Shown one piece after another: positions 1 through 9,465 of a DNA stretch of 64,000 nt (position 1 is the stretch's first letter; every line of letters begins with the position of its first letter). The DNA is from Gillisella vitis (GTDB lineage Bacteria; Pseudomonadota; Alphaproteobacteria; Rhizobiales; Rhizobiaceae), in assembly GCA_009744235.1 (NCBI GenBank), contig WPHV01000012.1:123569-187568 (forward strand). The letters run 5' to 3'. The translations under genes and the position numbers were made by a program. The notes under the pieces were generated by a model. It did not search any database and was not told where the DNA came from. It saw only the letters and a list, made by a program, of their open reading frames with translations.

Positions 1-55
1 CCGCACGTTGGGCGATGTCAAAGTAGGCGATACCGACGTCACCGGATTCAATTGA
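1..55 (+). CDS. lptD: C-terminal end of LptD (LPS-assembly outer-membrane protein), partial
   Basis: The frame beginning at base 2 is open and ends RTLGDVKVGDTDVTGFN followed by TGA at 53-55. Only 17 codons are present, so the identity rests mainly on position: in rhizobia lptD lies directly upstream of surA-pdxA-rsmA, as here. LptD is the outer-membrane barrel that inserts lipopolysaccharide. The short tail alone would not identify the protein. Confidence 0.55.
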   Translation, partial: RTLGDVKVGDTDVTGFN

Positions 56-74
56 TCTGTCTCGCCTTTTAAAA

Positions 75-104
75 GCCCGCTGTTTTCCCTGGAAACCAGC
101 GGGC
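75..104. terminator. Hairpin just after lptD
   Basis: Arms GCCCGCTG (75-82) and CAGCGGGC (97-104) form an 8-bp stem with a 14-nt loop, 20 bp after the lptD stop. There is no T-run after it on the plus strand, while on the minus strand it is followed by TTTT. It may stop transcription or protect the lptD mRNA end. Confidence 0.5.
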
Positions 105-608
105 GACAATCCTATTCATCCAAAATATCAATAGCATCGTGCGGAGACTTGAACATGCACGACGCTGTTGGTTTTTATTTTCCCATCGGATTTTTCAAAA
201 TCCGGTTCCCGCTTTTCGGCCAGATGCCATAGAACAGATGAATTTTTATAAGAAACGCTGCCGCACCGTTGGTTGAAGCGCCGTTTCTTCTGGAAAAGCC
301 ATTGTTTCGCCGCAGGGTTTGTGCAATCGATCCTGCAATAAAGCATTTTCTGCAAAGGTGCGGTGCGGCTTTGTGGTGGAAATGCCTGGAAGTAAAAAGG
401 GGGCATTCTGCGCTTCACTTGGAAGCGGGAATTCTCCAATATGCTGTGCCCGCTGCATAATTGTTTGAATCAATGCTGATTTAAGAAATTATGCAGCAGA
501 GTTTACCAGGAAAAAAGCATGCGTGTTTTTAACGGTAGACCCTGAACACGATAATTCAGAGGGTGCCGCGCGCCATTGGATCGCTGCGGCATGGGAAAAG
601 GACAGGTG
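105..608. other. Long gap between lptD and surA, no convincing gene
   Basis: About 500 bases separate the lptD hairpin from the surA start, more than expected between genes that are usually close together in rhizobia. The stretch is AT-richer than its surroundings. Open frames of up to about 100 codons exist on both strands, but none has a Shine-Dalgarno, rhizobial codon usage or recognisable protein features. It presumably carries the surA promoter. Confidence 0.5.
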
Positions 609-1556
609 ATGACCTTGAGCAATAAAACTTTGCGCGCCGCTGTTGTTGCAACGGTGGCTTTGGTTTGCGTGACAGGCTTTGCGCCAGCAACGATCACTCC
701 AGCTCTGGCCGATACCGGCGTGGCTGTCGTCGTCAATAAAACCGCGATTACCAATACCGATTTGGCACGGCGGATTGCCTTCCTCAAACTTCGCCACGAG
801 ACCGGCGACGTCGCTAAAAAGGCCCGTCAGGAATTGATCGACGAGCAGCTGAAACGCCAGGAAATCGCCCGGGTTGGAATGTCCGTCAGCACCATGGATG
901 TCGACCAGGCTTTTGGACGGTTCGCCGCTTCCAACAAACTGTCAACGCAGCAGATGGGCCAGATCCTCGACAAGGCAGGCGTCGGCGTTGAGCACTTCAA
1001 AGCCTATATTGCCGTGCAGATGAGCTGGCCGCGACTGGTCAACGCACGCTATGCGTCCCGCTCGAAGATGAGCAATCAGGACATGGTCACCCGTCTGCTT
1101 GAAAACAAGCAAAAGCCAGTGACGACGGAATACACCCTGAAACAGGTTATTTTCGTGGTTCCCGTTGCCAAACGCGCCACCTTGACCGCCAAGCGCAAGG
1201 CAGAGGCCGAAGCCTCCCGCGCCAAATTTCCCGGCTGCGACCAGGCCATGGATTTTGCCAAGAACTATCTCGACGTATCGATCCGCGACCTCGGCCGGGT
1301 GATGAAGCCTGAATTGCCTGACGACTGGAAGCCTTTGATCGAGGGCGCCAACGGCACCACCACGGGCACGCGTGTCACCGAACGCGGAATTGAATATCTG
1401 GCGATCTGCAATCAGAAGCAGGTCTCCGACGATCTGGCCGCCGAAGCGGTTTTCAAGGCCGAAGATATCGGCAAGGAAGACAAATCCAAAGGCGATCCGA
1501 ACTCCGAAAAATACCTGACCGAACTGCGCTCCAAGGCCCAGATCATCAATCGTTGA
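609..1556 (+). CDS. surA: SurA-type periplasmic peptidyl-prolyl isomerase/chaperone
   Basis: 315-aa protein with an N-terminal signal peptide (hydrophobic [16 protein letters not shown], likely cleavage after PALA) followed by a SurA N-terminal chaperone domain ([19 protein letters not shown]) and a parvulin-like region around residues 160-290 ([10 protein letters not shown]...LGRV). SurA escorts outer-membrane proteins, including LptD, through the periplasm. Start: an in-frame ATG at 576 would add 11 residues before the signal peptide; ATG 609 follows AAAAGGACAG and gives a normal signal sequence. It is shorter than E. coli SurA (about 430 aa) and appears to have one parvulin domain, as is common in alphaproteobacteria. 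The stop is 8 bases before the pdxA ATG. Confidence 0.88.
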   Translation: MTLSNKTLRAAVVATVALVCVTGFAPATITPALADTGVAVVVNKTAITNTDLARRIAFLKLRHETGDVAKKARQELIDEQLKRQEIARVGMSVSTMDVDQAFGRFAASNKLSTQQMGQILDKAGVGVEHFKAYIAVQMSWPRLVNARYASRSKMSNQDMVTRLLENKQKPVTTEYTLKQVIFVVPVAKRATLTAKRKAEAEASRAKFPGCDQAMDFAKNYLDVSIRDLGRVMKPELPDDWKPLIEGANGTTTGTRVTERGIEYLAICNQKQVSDDLAAEAVFKAEDIGKEDKSKGDPNSEKYLTELRSKAQIINR

Positions 1557-1564
1557 GCATCATC

Positions 1565-2605
1565 ATGTCGGATACCAGCCAGCGTCTTCCCCTCGCCTTG
1601 ACCCAAGGCGATCCAGCGGGGATCGGCCCGGATATCGCCTTGGTGGCATGGACAAAGCGCAAGGCGCTTGACCTGCCGCCATTCCTGTTTCTGGGCGATC
1701 CAGCCGTGCTGAAAAGCCGTGCCAGACAGCTGGGGCTGGATATTGCCTTTAAGGAAACCGGGGCAGAGGATGCGGCAGAGGTTTTCGAAACCGCGTTTCC
1801 AGTTCTGCCGATCCCTGTTGGTATCGATGTCGTGGCTGGCGAGCCGCATGTTGCAACCGCGCGCTCGACGATAGCAGCCATTGAAATGGCGGTCGATCTT
1901 TGCCTGAAAGGCCAGGCTGGCGCTGTCGTGACCAATCCCGTCGCCAAATCCGTGCTCTATGAAGGCGGTTTTGGGTTTCCCGGTCATACCGAGTTTTTGG
2001 CCGCTCTTGCCGAAAAGGCCACAGGCCACCCAGTCATGCCTGTCATGATGCTGGCCGGAGCGCAATTGCGGGCAATTCCAGTCACAATCCACATGCCGCT
2101 AAGCGCGGTGGCGCCAGCGCTGAGCGAAGAGTTGATCATTCGCACCTGCCGGATCACCCATGCCGACCTGCGCGACAAATTTGGTATTGCCGAGCCTCGG
2201 CTCGCCGTTGCGGGGCTCAATCCGCATGCTGGCGAAGGCGGCGCGATGGGCCGCGAAGACGACGAGATCATAGCACCGGCTCTCAAGATCCTGCGCGCAG
2301 AAGGAATCGACGCCTTCGGGCCGCTGCCTGCCGACACCATGTTTCATGAGGAAGCGCGCAGCCGCTACGACGTCGCGATCTGCATGTATCACGATCAGGC
2401 GCTGATACCGGTCAAGACCCTGGATTTCGACGGTTCGGTCAATGTCACGCTCGGCCTGCCCTTCGTGCGGACATCGCCCGACCATGGCACTGCTTTCGGC
2501 CTCGCTGGCCAAGGCATTGCCCGCGAAAACAGCCTGGTCGCAGCGCTACGCCTGGCGGTCGATATCAGCCGCAAGGCTGCCCTCACCCACGCATTGGCCG
2601 TCTGA
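1565..2605 (+). CDS. pdxA: 4-hydroxythreonine-4-phosphate dehydrogenase PdxA
   Basis: 346-aa cytoplasmic NAD-dependent dehydrogenase of the DXP-dependent pyridoxal-5'-phosphate pathway; it oxidises 4-phosphohydroxy-L-threonine. Family landmarks are [15 protein letters not shown] at the N-terminus, [21 protein letters not shown], the metal-binding region [21 protein letters not shown] and the C-terminal [11 protein letters not shown]. Length is as expected. ATG 1565 is preferred; an in-frame TTG at 1553 overlaps the surA stop but lacks family homology. It sits in the conserved surA-pdxA-rsmA operon and its stop overlaps the rsmA start (TGATG). Confidence 0.95.
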   Translation: MSDTSQRLPLALTQGDPAGIGPDIALVAWTKRKALDLPPFLFLGDPAVLKSRARQLGLDIAFKETGAEDAAEVFETAFPVLPIPVGIDVVAGEPHVATARSTIAAIEMAVDLCLKGQAGAVVTNPVAKSVLYEGGFGFPGHTEFLAALAEKATGHPVMPVMMLAGAQLRAIPVTIHMPLSAVAPALSEELIIRTCRITHADLRDKFGIAEPRLAVAGLNPHAGEGGAMGREDDEIIAPALKILRAEGIDAFGPLPADTMFHEEARSRYDVAICMYHDQALIPVKTLDFDGSVNVTLGLPFVRTSPDHGTAFGLAGQGIARENSLVAALRLAVDISRKAALTHALAV

Positions 2606-3444
2606 TGGCCGCTCTGGACGGATTGCCGCCGCTGCGCGACGTTATCCAGCGCCACGGGCTGGATGCGAAGAAAGCGCTCGGCCAGAATTTTCTTCTGGAT
2701 CTGAACATCACCCAGAAGGTTGCCCGCACCGCCGGTGACCTGACGAATGCGACGGTGTTCGAGGTCGGTCCAGGCCCAGGCGGCCTGACGCGGGCCTTGC
2801 TGGCGCTGGGTGCCAAAAAGGTCATTGCCGTAGAGCGTGACAGCCGCTGCCTGCCGGCGCTGGCCGAGATTTCCGACCATTATCCAGGCCGTCTTGAGGT
2901 GATTGAGGGCGATGCGCTGAAGACCGATTTTGAGGCAATGGCCCTGGAAGGGGCCCCGGAAGGTCCGGTAAAAATAGTTGCCAATCTGCCCTATAATGTC
3001 GGCACGCAATTGCTGATCAATTGGCTAATGCCGCGCCAATGGCCACCGTTCTGGGACTCGTTGACGCTGATGTTTCAGAAGGAAGTCGGTGAGCGGATTG
3101 TGGCCCAGGCCGATGACGACCATTATGGCCGCCTCGGCGTGCTCTGCGGTTGGCGAACTGAGGCCCATATGGCGTTCGACCTGTCACCGCAGGCCTTTAC
3201 ACCACCGCCGAAAGTGACATCCACAGTGGTGCATCTGACGCCGCGCTCTGCCCCTATCCCTTGCGAGATCGCCAAGCTGGAAAAACTGACCCAGGCCGCC
3301 TTTGGTCAGCGGCGCAAGATGCTGCGTGCCAGCCTGAAGCCCTTGGGTGGTGAAGCGCTTCTAAACCGCGCCGAGATCGATCCATCGCGCCGGGCAGAAA
3401 CCCTGTCGGTCGAGGAGTTCTGCCGGATTGCCAATCTCCTGTAG
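2605..3444 (+). CDS. rsmA: 16S rRNA (adenine1518/1519-N6)-dimethyltransferase RsmA
   Basis: 279-aa KsgA/RsmA. It dimethylates two adjacent adenosines in the helix 45 loop of 16S rRNA during late 30S assembly. Visible motifs are [11 protein letters not shown] at the N-terminus, the SAM-binding [14 protein letters not shown], and the catalytic NLPYNV near residue 130; the C-terminal FGQRRKMLR is also typical. The start overlaps the pdxA stop by one base, so translation is probably coupled. The gene converges on a methyltransferase gene 41 bases downstream. Confidence 0.96.
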   Translation: MAALDGLPPLRDVIQRHGLDAKKALGQNFLLDLNITQKVARTAGDLTNATVFEVGPGPGGLTRALLALGAKKVIAVERDSRCLPALAEISDHYPGRLEVIEGDALKTDFEAMALEGAPEGPVKIVANLPYNVGTQLLINWLMPRQWPPFWDSLTLMFQKEVGERIVAQADDDHYGRLGVLCGWRTEAHMAFDLSPQAFTPPPKVTSTVVHLTPRSAPIPCEIAKLEKLTQAAFGQRRKMLRASLKPLGGEALLNRAEIDPSRRAETLSVEEFCRIANLL

Positions 3445-3485
3445 GTGCCAGCCCGCCCCCTGCCCAATCAAATGTGCCCGCCCGA

Positions 3486-4166
3486 TCACGCCTTCGGCAA
3501 GCGCAGGGTAAACAGAGCAACCCGGCCATGACGACGGACGTCCACATCCTGAAAATGCGCACGGAGCGTCTCTGCAAGGCCATCCTGCGTGTCGTGGCGA
3601 TTGCCGAAAACACCCTTGGCGTTGTAGACCGCCATCAGTCGTCGGCCATAGTGGTTATGACCGGCGCTATCCCCGAGGATCGTCGCCCCGTAAATCACTC
3701 CGCCAGGTTCCAAATAGGGCGACAGATGGGCGATAGCCGCTGACTTTTCCACCATGCTGCCTGGCAGGCAGTGATAGAGATAAAACAGCGAAATCGAAGA
3801 AAAACGACAGTCTGACGGCAGTGGATGCGGTCGCATCACGTCACCGACATAGGTGTTGCAGGGGCGGACCAAAGACAGGGCCAAGCGCGCTTCCGCCGCC
3901 TTCAGGCTGTTCGGGTTGAGGTCGAGCAGACTGACCTTCTGATGCGGGCCGATCCCCGCCTCCGCAAGGTAATAGCCCGTGCCAACGCCGACATCGAGGT
4001 GATTGTTGCTGAGATGCGCCTTGAAGAACGGGAGCAGCACCGCACGGGTCGGGCATGTCCAAGCGAAGCGGTTGGAAAAACCGAGCACGACGAGATCATA
4101 AAGCTTCAGGGTCAGCGGCGAATAGATCGCCGCACCCGAACTGCTATCGAGACCATTCTCCACCAT
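3486..4166 (-). CDS. Class I SAM-dependent methyltransferase, substrate unknown
   Basis: 226-aa protein with a Rossmann-type methyltransferase core: motif I HLDVGVGTGYYL, an acidic strand end SLLDLNPNSLKAAEARL, then VGDVMRPHP and a GGVIYGATILGDS strand. No membrane segments or signal peptide. Start: AGGAG lies ten bases before ATG 4166 (MVENGL). Two earlier in-frame ATGs (4184, 4172) would place that Shine-Dalgarno inside or immediately next to the start. The gene is last in the minus-strand run and lies between rsmA (convergent) and gmk (upstream by 69 bases). It is not an RsmA paralogue, and the substrate cannot be deduced. Confidence 0.8.
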   Translation of the reverse strand: MVENGLDSSSGAAIYSPLTLKLYDLVVLGFSNRFAWTCPTRAVLLPFFKAHLSNNHLDVGVGTGYYLAEAGIGPHQKVSLLDLNPNSLKAAEARLALSLVRPCNTYVGDVMRPHPLPSDCRFSSISLFYLYHCLPGSMVEKSAAIAHLSPYLEPGGVIYGATILGDSAGHNHYGRRLMAVYNAKGVFGNRHDTQDGLAETLRAHFQDVDVRRHGRVALFTLRLPKA

Positions 4167-4235
4167 TGGCATCTCTCTCCTCATGCCACCAGGAACAGGC
4201 TATTTGGGTTCGGACTCCCCAGTCCTGGCCCTTTG

Positions 4236-4898
4236 TTAAAGCTTTGGCTCTTCTGTAATCAGGTTATTGACGAAATCGAACAGGCCCGGGCGGCGGTCGC
4301 GACGCAGACGCTCGGCCTTGACGATTGACTGTACAGCATCAAAGGCCGAATTCAGGTCGTCGTTGACGATGACATAGTCATATTCACGCCAATGCTCGAT
4401 CTCGGAGCGGGAATTGGCGAGCCGGGTCTGGATCACCTCTTCAGAATCCTCGGCGCGGCGGTGCAGGCGAGATTGCAGCTCGGTCATGGTCGGCGGCAGG
4501 ATGAAGACCGAGACGACATCGGCGGCCATTTTCTCCTGCAATTGCTGGGCACCCTGCCAGTCGATGTCGAACAGCATGTCACGCCCCTCCGACATCGCCA
4601 CCTCGACCGGCTCGCGCGGTGTACCGTAGAAATTGCCATGCACTTCCGCCGACTCCAGCAGAGCATCCGAGGCCTTGAGTCGTTCGAATTCGCGCTGCGA
4701 AATGAAATGGTAATGCACGCCCTCGATTTCACTTGGACGGCGCTGGCGCGTGGTGACGCTGACCGACATGCCGATCTGCTTGTCGATATCCATCAGCGTG
4801 CGCGAAATGGTCGATTTACCCGCCCCCGAGGGTGAGGAAATCACCAGCATCAGGCCGCGCCTGGGAATGGTGGCGTTTTTGGACGCTGCGATGGACAT
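4236..4898 (-). CDS. gmk: Guanylate kinase
   Basis: 220-aa guanylate kinase (GMP + ATP to GDP + ADP). The P-loop [13 protein letters not shown] lies near residue 24, followed by the GMP-binding region [19 protein letters not shown] and the lid region [23 protein letters not shown]. Length is normal apart from an N-terminal extension of about 15 residues before the P-loop strand, as often seen in rhizobia. The start lies 3 bases downstream of the yicC stop, so the two are almost certainly co-transcribed. Confidence 0.96.
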   Translation of the reverse strand: MSIAASKNATIPRRGLMLVISSPSGAGKSTISRTLMDIDKQIGMSVSVTTRQRRPSEIEGVHYHFISQREFERLKASDALLESAEVHGNFYGTPREPVEVAMSEGRDMLFDIDWQGAQQLQEKMAADVVSVFILPPTMTELQSRLHRRAEDSEEVIQTRLANSRSEIEHWREYDYVIVNDDLNSAFDAVQSIVKAERLRRDRRPGLFDFVNNLITEEPKL

Positions 4899-4901
4899 GT
4901 T

Positions 4902-5792
4902 TCACTCCAGATTTTGGACCTGCTCGCGGAACTGGTCGATGACGACCTTCAATTCGATCCCAGCCGCTGTAACCGCGGCGGAATTGGACTTAGAGCAGAT
5001 GGTATTCGATTCGCGATTAAATTCCTGCGCCAGAAAATCGAGCTTGCGCCCGACCGGTCCGCCAGCGCGCAGCAGGGTCCGGGCCGCAGCCACATGCGCC
5101 TTCAGCCGGTCGATCTCCTCGCGCAGATCGGCCTTGGTGGCCATCAAGGCCGCCTCGGCATAGAGCCTGTCCTTGTCCAGAACAGGTGCGGAGGCCAGCA
5201 ATGCGCTAATCTGCGTGGCGAGCCGTCGAGCGATCTCGTCCGGGCTGCGGGATGGATCAGCCTCGATGACCAAGGCCAGTCGCTCAATTTCATCGATATG
5301 CGCGAGCAGGACCGCCTGCAAGGCAAGGCCCTCGTGCGACCGCATCTCAGCAAGTGCGGCGACGGCAGTTTCCAGTTCGCCCAGCAGCATTCGCCGCCGT
5401 GCGGCCAGTTGGGTGCCGTCCTCCTGCGCCTCGCGCAGATCGACAAGGCCACGGATGGACAGAAGCGTATCGAGCGACAATGGTTCGGCAGAGACGATGC
5501 CCGGACCCAATTGAGTGCGCAGCTCTAGCACAGCATCGAGGGCATCGCGGTTGACCACCGCTTCCATTCGGTTGTCGCTGGCAGTCAGGCTCAGGCCAAC
5601 CTGCACATTGCCGCGAGACAGCTGCAAGGCGACCGCTGCCTTGACCTCAGTTTCCATGTCTTCCAGGCCCGGCGGCAGGCGAAGCCGCACATCCAGCCCC
5701 TTGCCATTGACCGACCGCAGCTCCCAGGCAAAACGATAGCGGCCGATCTGACCTTCATTGCGGGCGAACCCGGTCATCGATTGCAATGTCAT
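4902..5792 (-). CDS. YicC family endoribonuclease
   Basis: 296-aa YicC-like protein. It begins with the family hallmark MTLQSMTGFAR and ends with EFNRESNTICSKSNSAAVTAAGIELKVVIDQFREQVQNLE, the conserved C-terminal signature. E. coli YicC is reported to be an endoribonuclease acting on small RNA; by family knowledge the same role is likely here. The middle is helical and charged, suggesting coiled coils. It lies between mltG (55 bases upstream) and gmk (3 bases downstream), the usual rhizobial arrangement. Confidence 0.93.
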   Translation of the reverse strand: MTLQSMTGFARNEGQIGRYRFAWELRSVNGKGLDVRLRLPPGLEDMETEVKAAVALQLSRGNVQVGLSLTASDNRMEAVVNRDALDAVLELRTQLGPGIVSAEPLSLDTLLSIRGLVDLREAQEDGTQLAARRRMLLGELETAVAALAEMRSHEGLALQAVLLAHIDEIERLALVIEADPSRSPDEIARRLATQISALLASAPVLDKDRLYAEAALMATKADLREEIDRLKAHVAAARTLLRAGGPVGRKLDFLAQEFNRESNTICSKSNSAAVTAAGIELKVVIDQFREQVQNLE

Positions 5793-5847
5793 CGTGTGTC
5801 TTCCATCGCCGCCCTGTTTGACCGATCATCCGGCAAGCCGCGTCATG

Positions 5848-7083
5848 TTATTTTTTCTTCGCCGGTTTCGGAGCCTGGTCAGGGTCCGCCTCGGGCTGGC
5901 CATCGACGGCCTGGCCAGGATCTGCACCCCGGTCCGCCTCCAGCTTGCGCCAGCGCCTGACATTGGCATTATGCTCATCGAGGGTCGATGCAAAGACGTG
6001 ACCGCCGGTGCCATCCGCGACGAAATACAGATCGGAGGTGCGCCAGGGATTGGCAACCGCCTCCAGCGCCGCGCGGCCAGGATTGGCAATCGGTCCCGGC
6101 GGCAGGCCCTTGATCACATAGGTATTATACGGCGTCTGCTTCTGCAGGTCCGACTGGTAGATCGGCCGGTCGGCAGGCTTACCGTCACCGCCGAACAACC
6201 CATAGACGATGGTCGGATCCGATTGCAGCCGCATGCCCTTCTGCAGCCGGTTGAGGAACACCGAGGCCACATGGGCGCGCTCATCATCCTTGCCGGTTTC
6301 CTTCTCGACAATGGAGGCCAGAACCACGAATTGCTCCTTGGTCTTCAAGGACAGGTCGGGGGAACGATTGGCCCAGATCTGATCGACAAGACGTTTCTGT
6401 CCGTCGAGCATCTGATCGACGACTTCCTGCCGCTTGGTGCCCCGGGTGAATTTATAGGTATCCGGCCGCAGGCTTCCCTCCGGCGGCAGCGCCTTGGGTA
6501 GATCGCCTTCCAGCGTCTCGTCCTTGGCCAGCCTGTCGAACATCTGCTTGACCGTCAGCCCCTCCGGCAGCGTCACCGAATAGAGAATGGATTTGCCCGA
6601 CCGTAGCAGTTCGAGAATATCCTTCATCGAGGCGCCGGCCTTGATCTCGTATTCGCCAGCCTTCAACGTATCGCCGTCATGCAGATAGGTCGATGTCATG
6701 TAACGGAAAATCCGCGCATCGGAAATCATGCCATTGCGCTCAAGGCTGGTGGCGATTTCGGACACGCCCGCGCCGTTGCGAACCAGAAAATTGGCATTGG
6801 TGGAGAGCGGACCCGGGTCCTGAAACGCCGAGACCACGTAATAGAAGGCAGCAACGGCGGCAATGCAGGCAAAGACCAGCAAGGTCATCACGAAATTCAG
6901 GAACACCACCACCTGGCTTCGGGCGCGCCGGGAACGACGCGGGGGTTGTGGCACCCGTTCCGGCCTCAGGGCTTCCGAGGGCGATTTGGGAATGAAAGGC
7001 CCTTTCGCCTGGTTTTGATTTTGGGGCTGCTGTTCACCACCATTGCTGGAACGGTTGGCTTCCTGGTCGACGCGATCGCTCAC
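5848..7083 (-). CDS. mltG: Endolytic transglycosylase MltG
   Basis: 411-aa inner-membrane murein transglycosylase that cuts nascent glycan strands and sets their length. A polar, Gln/Asn-rich cytoplasmic tail and a basic RRSRRARSQ stretch precede one membrane segment (VVVFLNFVMTLLVFACIAAVAAFYYV written in part, about residues 60-85). The YceG domain shows the catalytic region ASIVEKETGKDDER and, later, NTYVIKGLPPGPIANPG. Start: GTG 7083 is preceded by AGGAG at 5 bases; GTG 7089, two codons earlier, would abut the Shine-Dalgarno. A Pro/Asp-rich C-terminal tail ends PAKKK. Confidence 0.93.
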   Translation of the reverse strand: MSDRVDQEANRSSNGGEQQPQNQNQAKGPFIPKSPSEALRPERVPQPPRRSRRARSQVVVFLNFVMTLLVFACIAAVAAFYYVVSAFQDPGPLSTNANFLVRNGAGVSEIATSLERNGMISDARIFRYMTSTYLHDGDTLKAGEYEIKAGASMKDILELLRSGKSILYSVTLPEGLTVKQMFDRLAKDETLEGDLPKALPPEGSLRPDTYKFTRGTKRQEVVDQMLDGQKRLVDQIWANRSPDLSLKTKEQFVVLASIVEKETGKDDERAHVASVFLNRLQKGMRLQSDPTIVYGLFGGDGKPADRPIYQSDLQKQTPYNTYVIKGLPPGPIANPGRAALEAVANPWRTSDLYFVADGTGGHVFASTLDEHNANVRRWRKLEADRGADPGQAVDGQPEADPDQAPKPAKKK

Positions 7084-7424
7084 CGGCACTCCTCTTCTGT
7101 TCGGTCATGGTGCTTTTGGGCAAGCATTACGGCAAAAGCGGGTTCCGGACACGTGTCTTCCGGCGTTGTTGCGACGGCAGGGGTTGAAAACAGACCTTCA
7201 AGCCCATCCCCTGCCCTTACCAAGGGACAGGATCGGCCCGGCAGAGTGTCATACTCTACCCCTGCCCTTCAGAAAAGGCAGGGGATCTATTTTTCCGACT
7301 GGTCGGGATTGAAAGCATGACCAAAGCCTTGATCACAGGAGCGCAAGCAGTATCGGGCTATTGCTCCCGGAGGCTGCCGTTAGTCTTCTCGGGAAAACCG
7401 GTCTCCGCTTTTCCTAAGGCAAGT
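7084..7424. other. Intergenic region fabF-mltG, repeat only
   Basis: 341 bases without a gene between the fabF stop and the mltG start (both minus strand). The stretch contains a compound inverted repeat at 7207-7284, listed separately. The mltG Shine-Dalgarno is at its left edge. No protein-coding signal was seen on either strand. Confidence 0.6.
7207..7284. repeat. Compound palindromic element between fabF and mltG
   Basis: Two related arms carry the same core, CCCCTGCCCTT. One starts near 7208 and is followed by AAGGGACAGG; the other starts at 7259 and is followed after CAGA by AAGGCAGGGG (8-bp perfect outer stem 7259-7266/7277-7284). Between them lies AGAGTGTCATACTCT, itself an inverted repeat. 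The structure resembles a REP/RIME-type intergenic repeat and could fold in either transcript direction, attenuating fabF read-through into mltG. Confidence 0.55.
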
Positions 7425-8687
7425 CTAGCCTTCGAAGCGGCGCAGCACCAGCGATGCATTGGTGCCGCCGAACCCGAAGGAATTCGACAGGGCCACCCGC
7501 ACATCGCGTTTGCGGGCCTTATGCGGCACCAGGTCGATGGCACTGTCCACATCCGGCGTATCGAGGTTCAGCGTCGGCGGAACGATACCATCCCGAATGG
7601 CAAGCGCCGAGAAGATGGCTTCGACCGCACCGGCTGCCCCCAGAAGATGCCCGATCGCCGATTTGGTCGATGACATCGAAATCTTCGAGGCGGAAGCGCC
7701 GACCAGCCGCTCGACAGCGCCAAGCTCAATGGTATCGGCCATGGTCGATGTACCATGGGCGTTGATATAATCGATATCGGCAGCCGTCATCCCAGCCCGC
7801 TTCAGCGCCATGGTCATGCAGCGGAATGCACCGTCGCCATCTTCCGCAGGTGCGGTGATGTGGAAGGCGTCGCCGGACAGGCCGTAGCCTACCACTTCCG
7901 CATAGATCTTGGCGCCGCGCGCCTTGGCATGTTCCAACTCCTCAAGCACCACGATGCCAGCGCCCTCGCCCATCACGAAACCATCGCGGTCTCTGTCATA
8001 GGGGCGCGAGGCCTTCTGCGGATCGTCGTTATGTTGGGTGGACAAGGCCTTGCAGGCCGCAAAACCAGCCAGCGAAATCCGGCTGATCGGCGATTCGGCA
8101 CCACCGGCCACCATCACGTCGGCATCGCCGAAGGCAATGAAGCGGCTGGCGTCACCGATCGCATGGGCGCCCGTCGAACAGGCGGTGACCACGGAGTGGT
8201 TTGGACCGCGCAGCTTGTGGCGGATCGAAACATGACCGGCGGCCAGATTGATCAGACGGCCAGGAATGAAGAAGGGGGAAATGCGGCGCGGACCCTTGTC
8301 GCGCAGCGTATAGCCAGCTTCGACAATGCCTTCGATGCCGCCGATGCCCGAGCCGATCAACACGCCGGTGGCGATCTGATCCTCATCGGTCTGGGGTTTC
8401 CAGTCGGCATCGGCCAGTGCCATTTCAGCAGCGGCCATCGCATAGACGATAAACGGATCGACCTTGCGCTGTTCCTTCGGCTCCATCCAGTCATCGGCAT
8501 TGAATGTGCCGTCTGTACCGTCGCCAAAGGGAAGGCGGCAAGCGATCTTGGCCGGAAGATCCTCGACCTCGAATTCGGTTACCTTGCGGGCAGCGTTCTG
8601 GCCGGCAAGAAGCCGCGTCCAGGTGACATCCGTACCGCAGCCAAGAGGAGATACCATGCCGGTACCGGTGATAACGACACGTCTCAT
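7425..8687 (-). CDS. fabF: 3-oxoacyl-[ACP] synthase II (FabF)
   Basis: 420-aa beta-ketoacyl-ACP synthase that elongates fatty acids by condensing malonyl-ACP with acyl-ACP. The thiolase fold begins RRVVITGTGMVSPLG. The nucleophile cysteine is in VTACSTGAHAIGDA, and the catalytic histidines are in INAHGTSTMADTIE and KSAIGHLLGAAG; the C-terminus has NSFGFGGTNASL. ATG 8687 is chosen because residue 2 onward matches the family; a TTG 21 bases upstream is not needed. It forms the usual fab cluster with acpP, fabG and fabD. Confidence 0.96.
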   Translation of the reverse strand: MRRVVITGTGMVSPLGCGTDVTWTRLLAGQNAARKVTEFEVEDLPAKIACRLPFGDGTDGTFNADDWMEPKEQRKVDPFIVYAMAAAEMALADADWKPQTDEDQIATGVLIGSGIGGIEGIVEAGYTLRDKGPRRISPFFIPGRLINLAAGHVSIRHKLRGPNHSVVTACSTGAHAIGDASRFIAFGDADVMVAGGAESPISRISLAGFAACKALSTQHNDDPQKASRPYDRDRDGFVMGEGAGIVVLEELEHAKARGAKIYAEVVGYGLSGDAFHITAPAEDGDGAFRCMTMALKRAGMTAADIDYINAHGTSTMADTIELGAVERLVGASASKISMSSTKSAIGHLLGAAGAVEAIFSALAIRDGIVPPTLNLDTPDVDSAIDLVPHKARKRDVRVALSNSFGFGGTNASLVLRRFEG

Positions 8688-8893
8688 TCGCCCGTTCACC
8701 CCACTCAAACAATCAAATGCTAACGCATGCCTCCCTCAATCCGCCTCGATTGAAGGTGAAAACATGCAACGGATTAGAGATTTCCAGCCCGATTGCCCGT
8801 CATCCAGGATGAGGTACGACTGTGAAACCTGAAAACAACGTCAAAACAAACAGGACCGCAGGTGCATGTGTTTTGCTTGCAGGTCCTTTGAAG

Positions 8894-8915
8894 GGGGCGG
8901 ACAGGAGCCCGCCCC
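8894..8915 (-). terminator. GC-rich hairpin after acpP
   Basis: GGGGCGG (8894-8900) pairs with CCGCCCC (8909-8915) just downstream of the acpP stop on the minus strand. No clear T-run follows, so it may be a partial terminator or a 3' stabiliser that uncouples the highly expressed acpP from fabF. Confidence 0.45.
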
Positions 8916-8933
8916 TCTCAGGAAGATCAAGGA

Positions 8934-9170
8934 TCAAGCCTGAGCCTTTTCGATGAACTTGACAGCATCGCCAACCGTGAGGATGGAGTCAGCTGCATCG
9001 TCGGGGATCTCGACGCCGAATTCTTCTTCGAACGCCATGACCAGTTCGACCGTGTCGAGCGAGTCTGCACCGAGATCGTCGATGAAGCTTGCTCCTTCAA
9101 CGACCTTGTCGGCTTCAACGCCCAGATGGTCAATAACAATTTTCTTTACGCGTTCTGCGATATCGCTCAT
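8934..9170 (-). CDS. acpP: Acyl carrier protein AcpP
   Basis: 78-aa acidic acyl carrier protein, starting [23 protein letters not shown]. The phosphopantetheine attachment serine lies in [15 protein letters not shown] near residue 37. Length and sequence are typical of rhizobial AcpP. The frame is open a further 38 codons upstream, but these have no ACP character; ATG 9170 follows AGGAAACCGAC. It carries the growing acyl chain between FabD, FabG and FabF, whose genes flank it. Confidence 0.97.
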
Positions 9171-9465
9171 GTCGGTTTCCTCGACCTCTAATATAAAAGG
9201 GAATGCCGTGATGACGTTCCCACCCTGTTTTGCGCCCGCGGGTCCGAAGACGTCGCCGGCATTTGCGTTGAACCCGCTCTGCACACGTTCGTTCCGTGCT
9301 CACGGTCAGGCGCAAGACCTTCCATTTCGTGGCCATTTTCTGGCCATTTCCGGGACGACTGCTCACAGTCCCCGCCCGATTAACATGGTTTAAGTCTGCC
9401 GGAAAGCCCGAAAATCGATGCCCTCTGGTTGTTCCCAGACCAATTAAGCGGGTTTTGGCTTGTCT

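Noticed and set aside
128-460. Small ORFs in the lptD-surA gap as genes
   Set aside because: No Shine-Dalgarno, no convincing residues, and overlapping frames on both strands; more likely chance.
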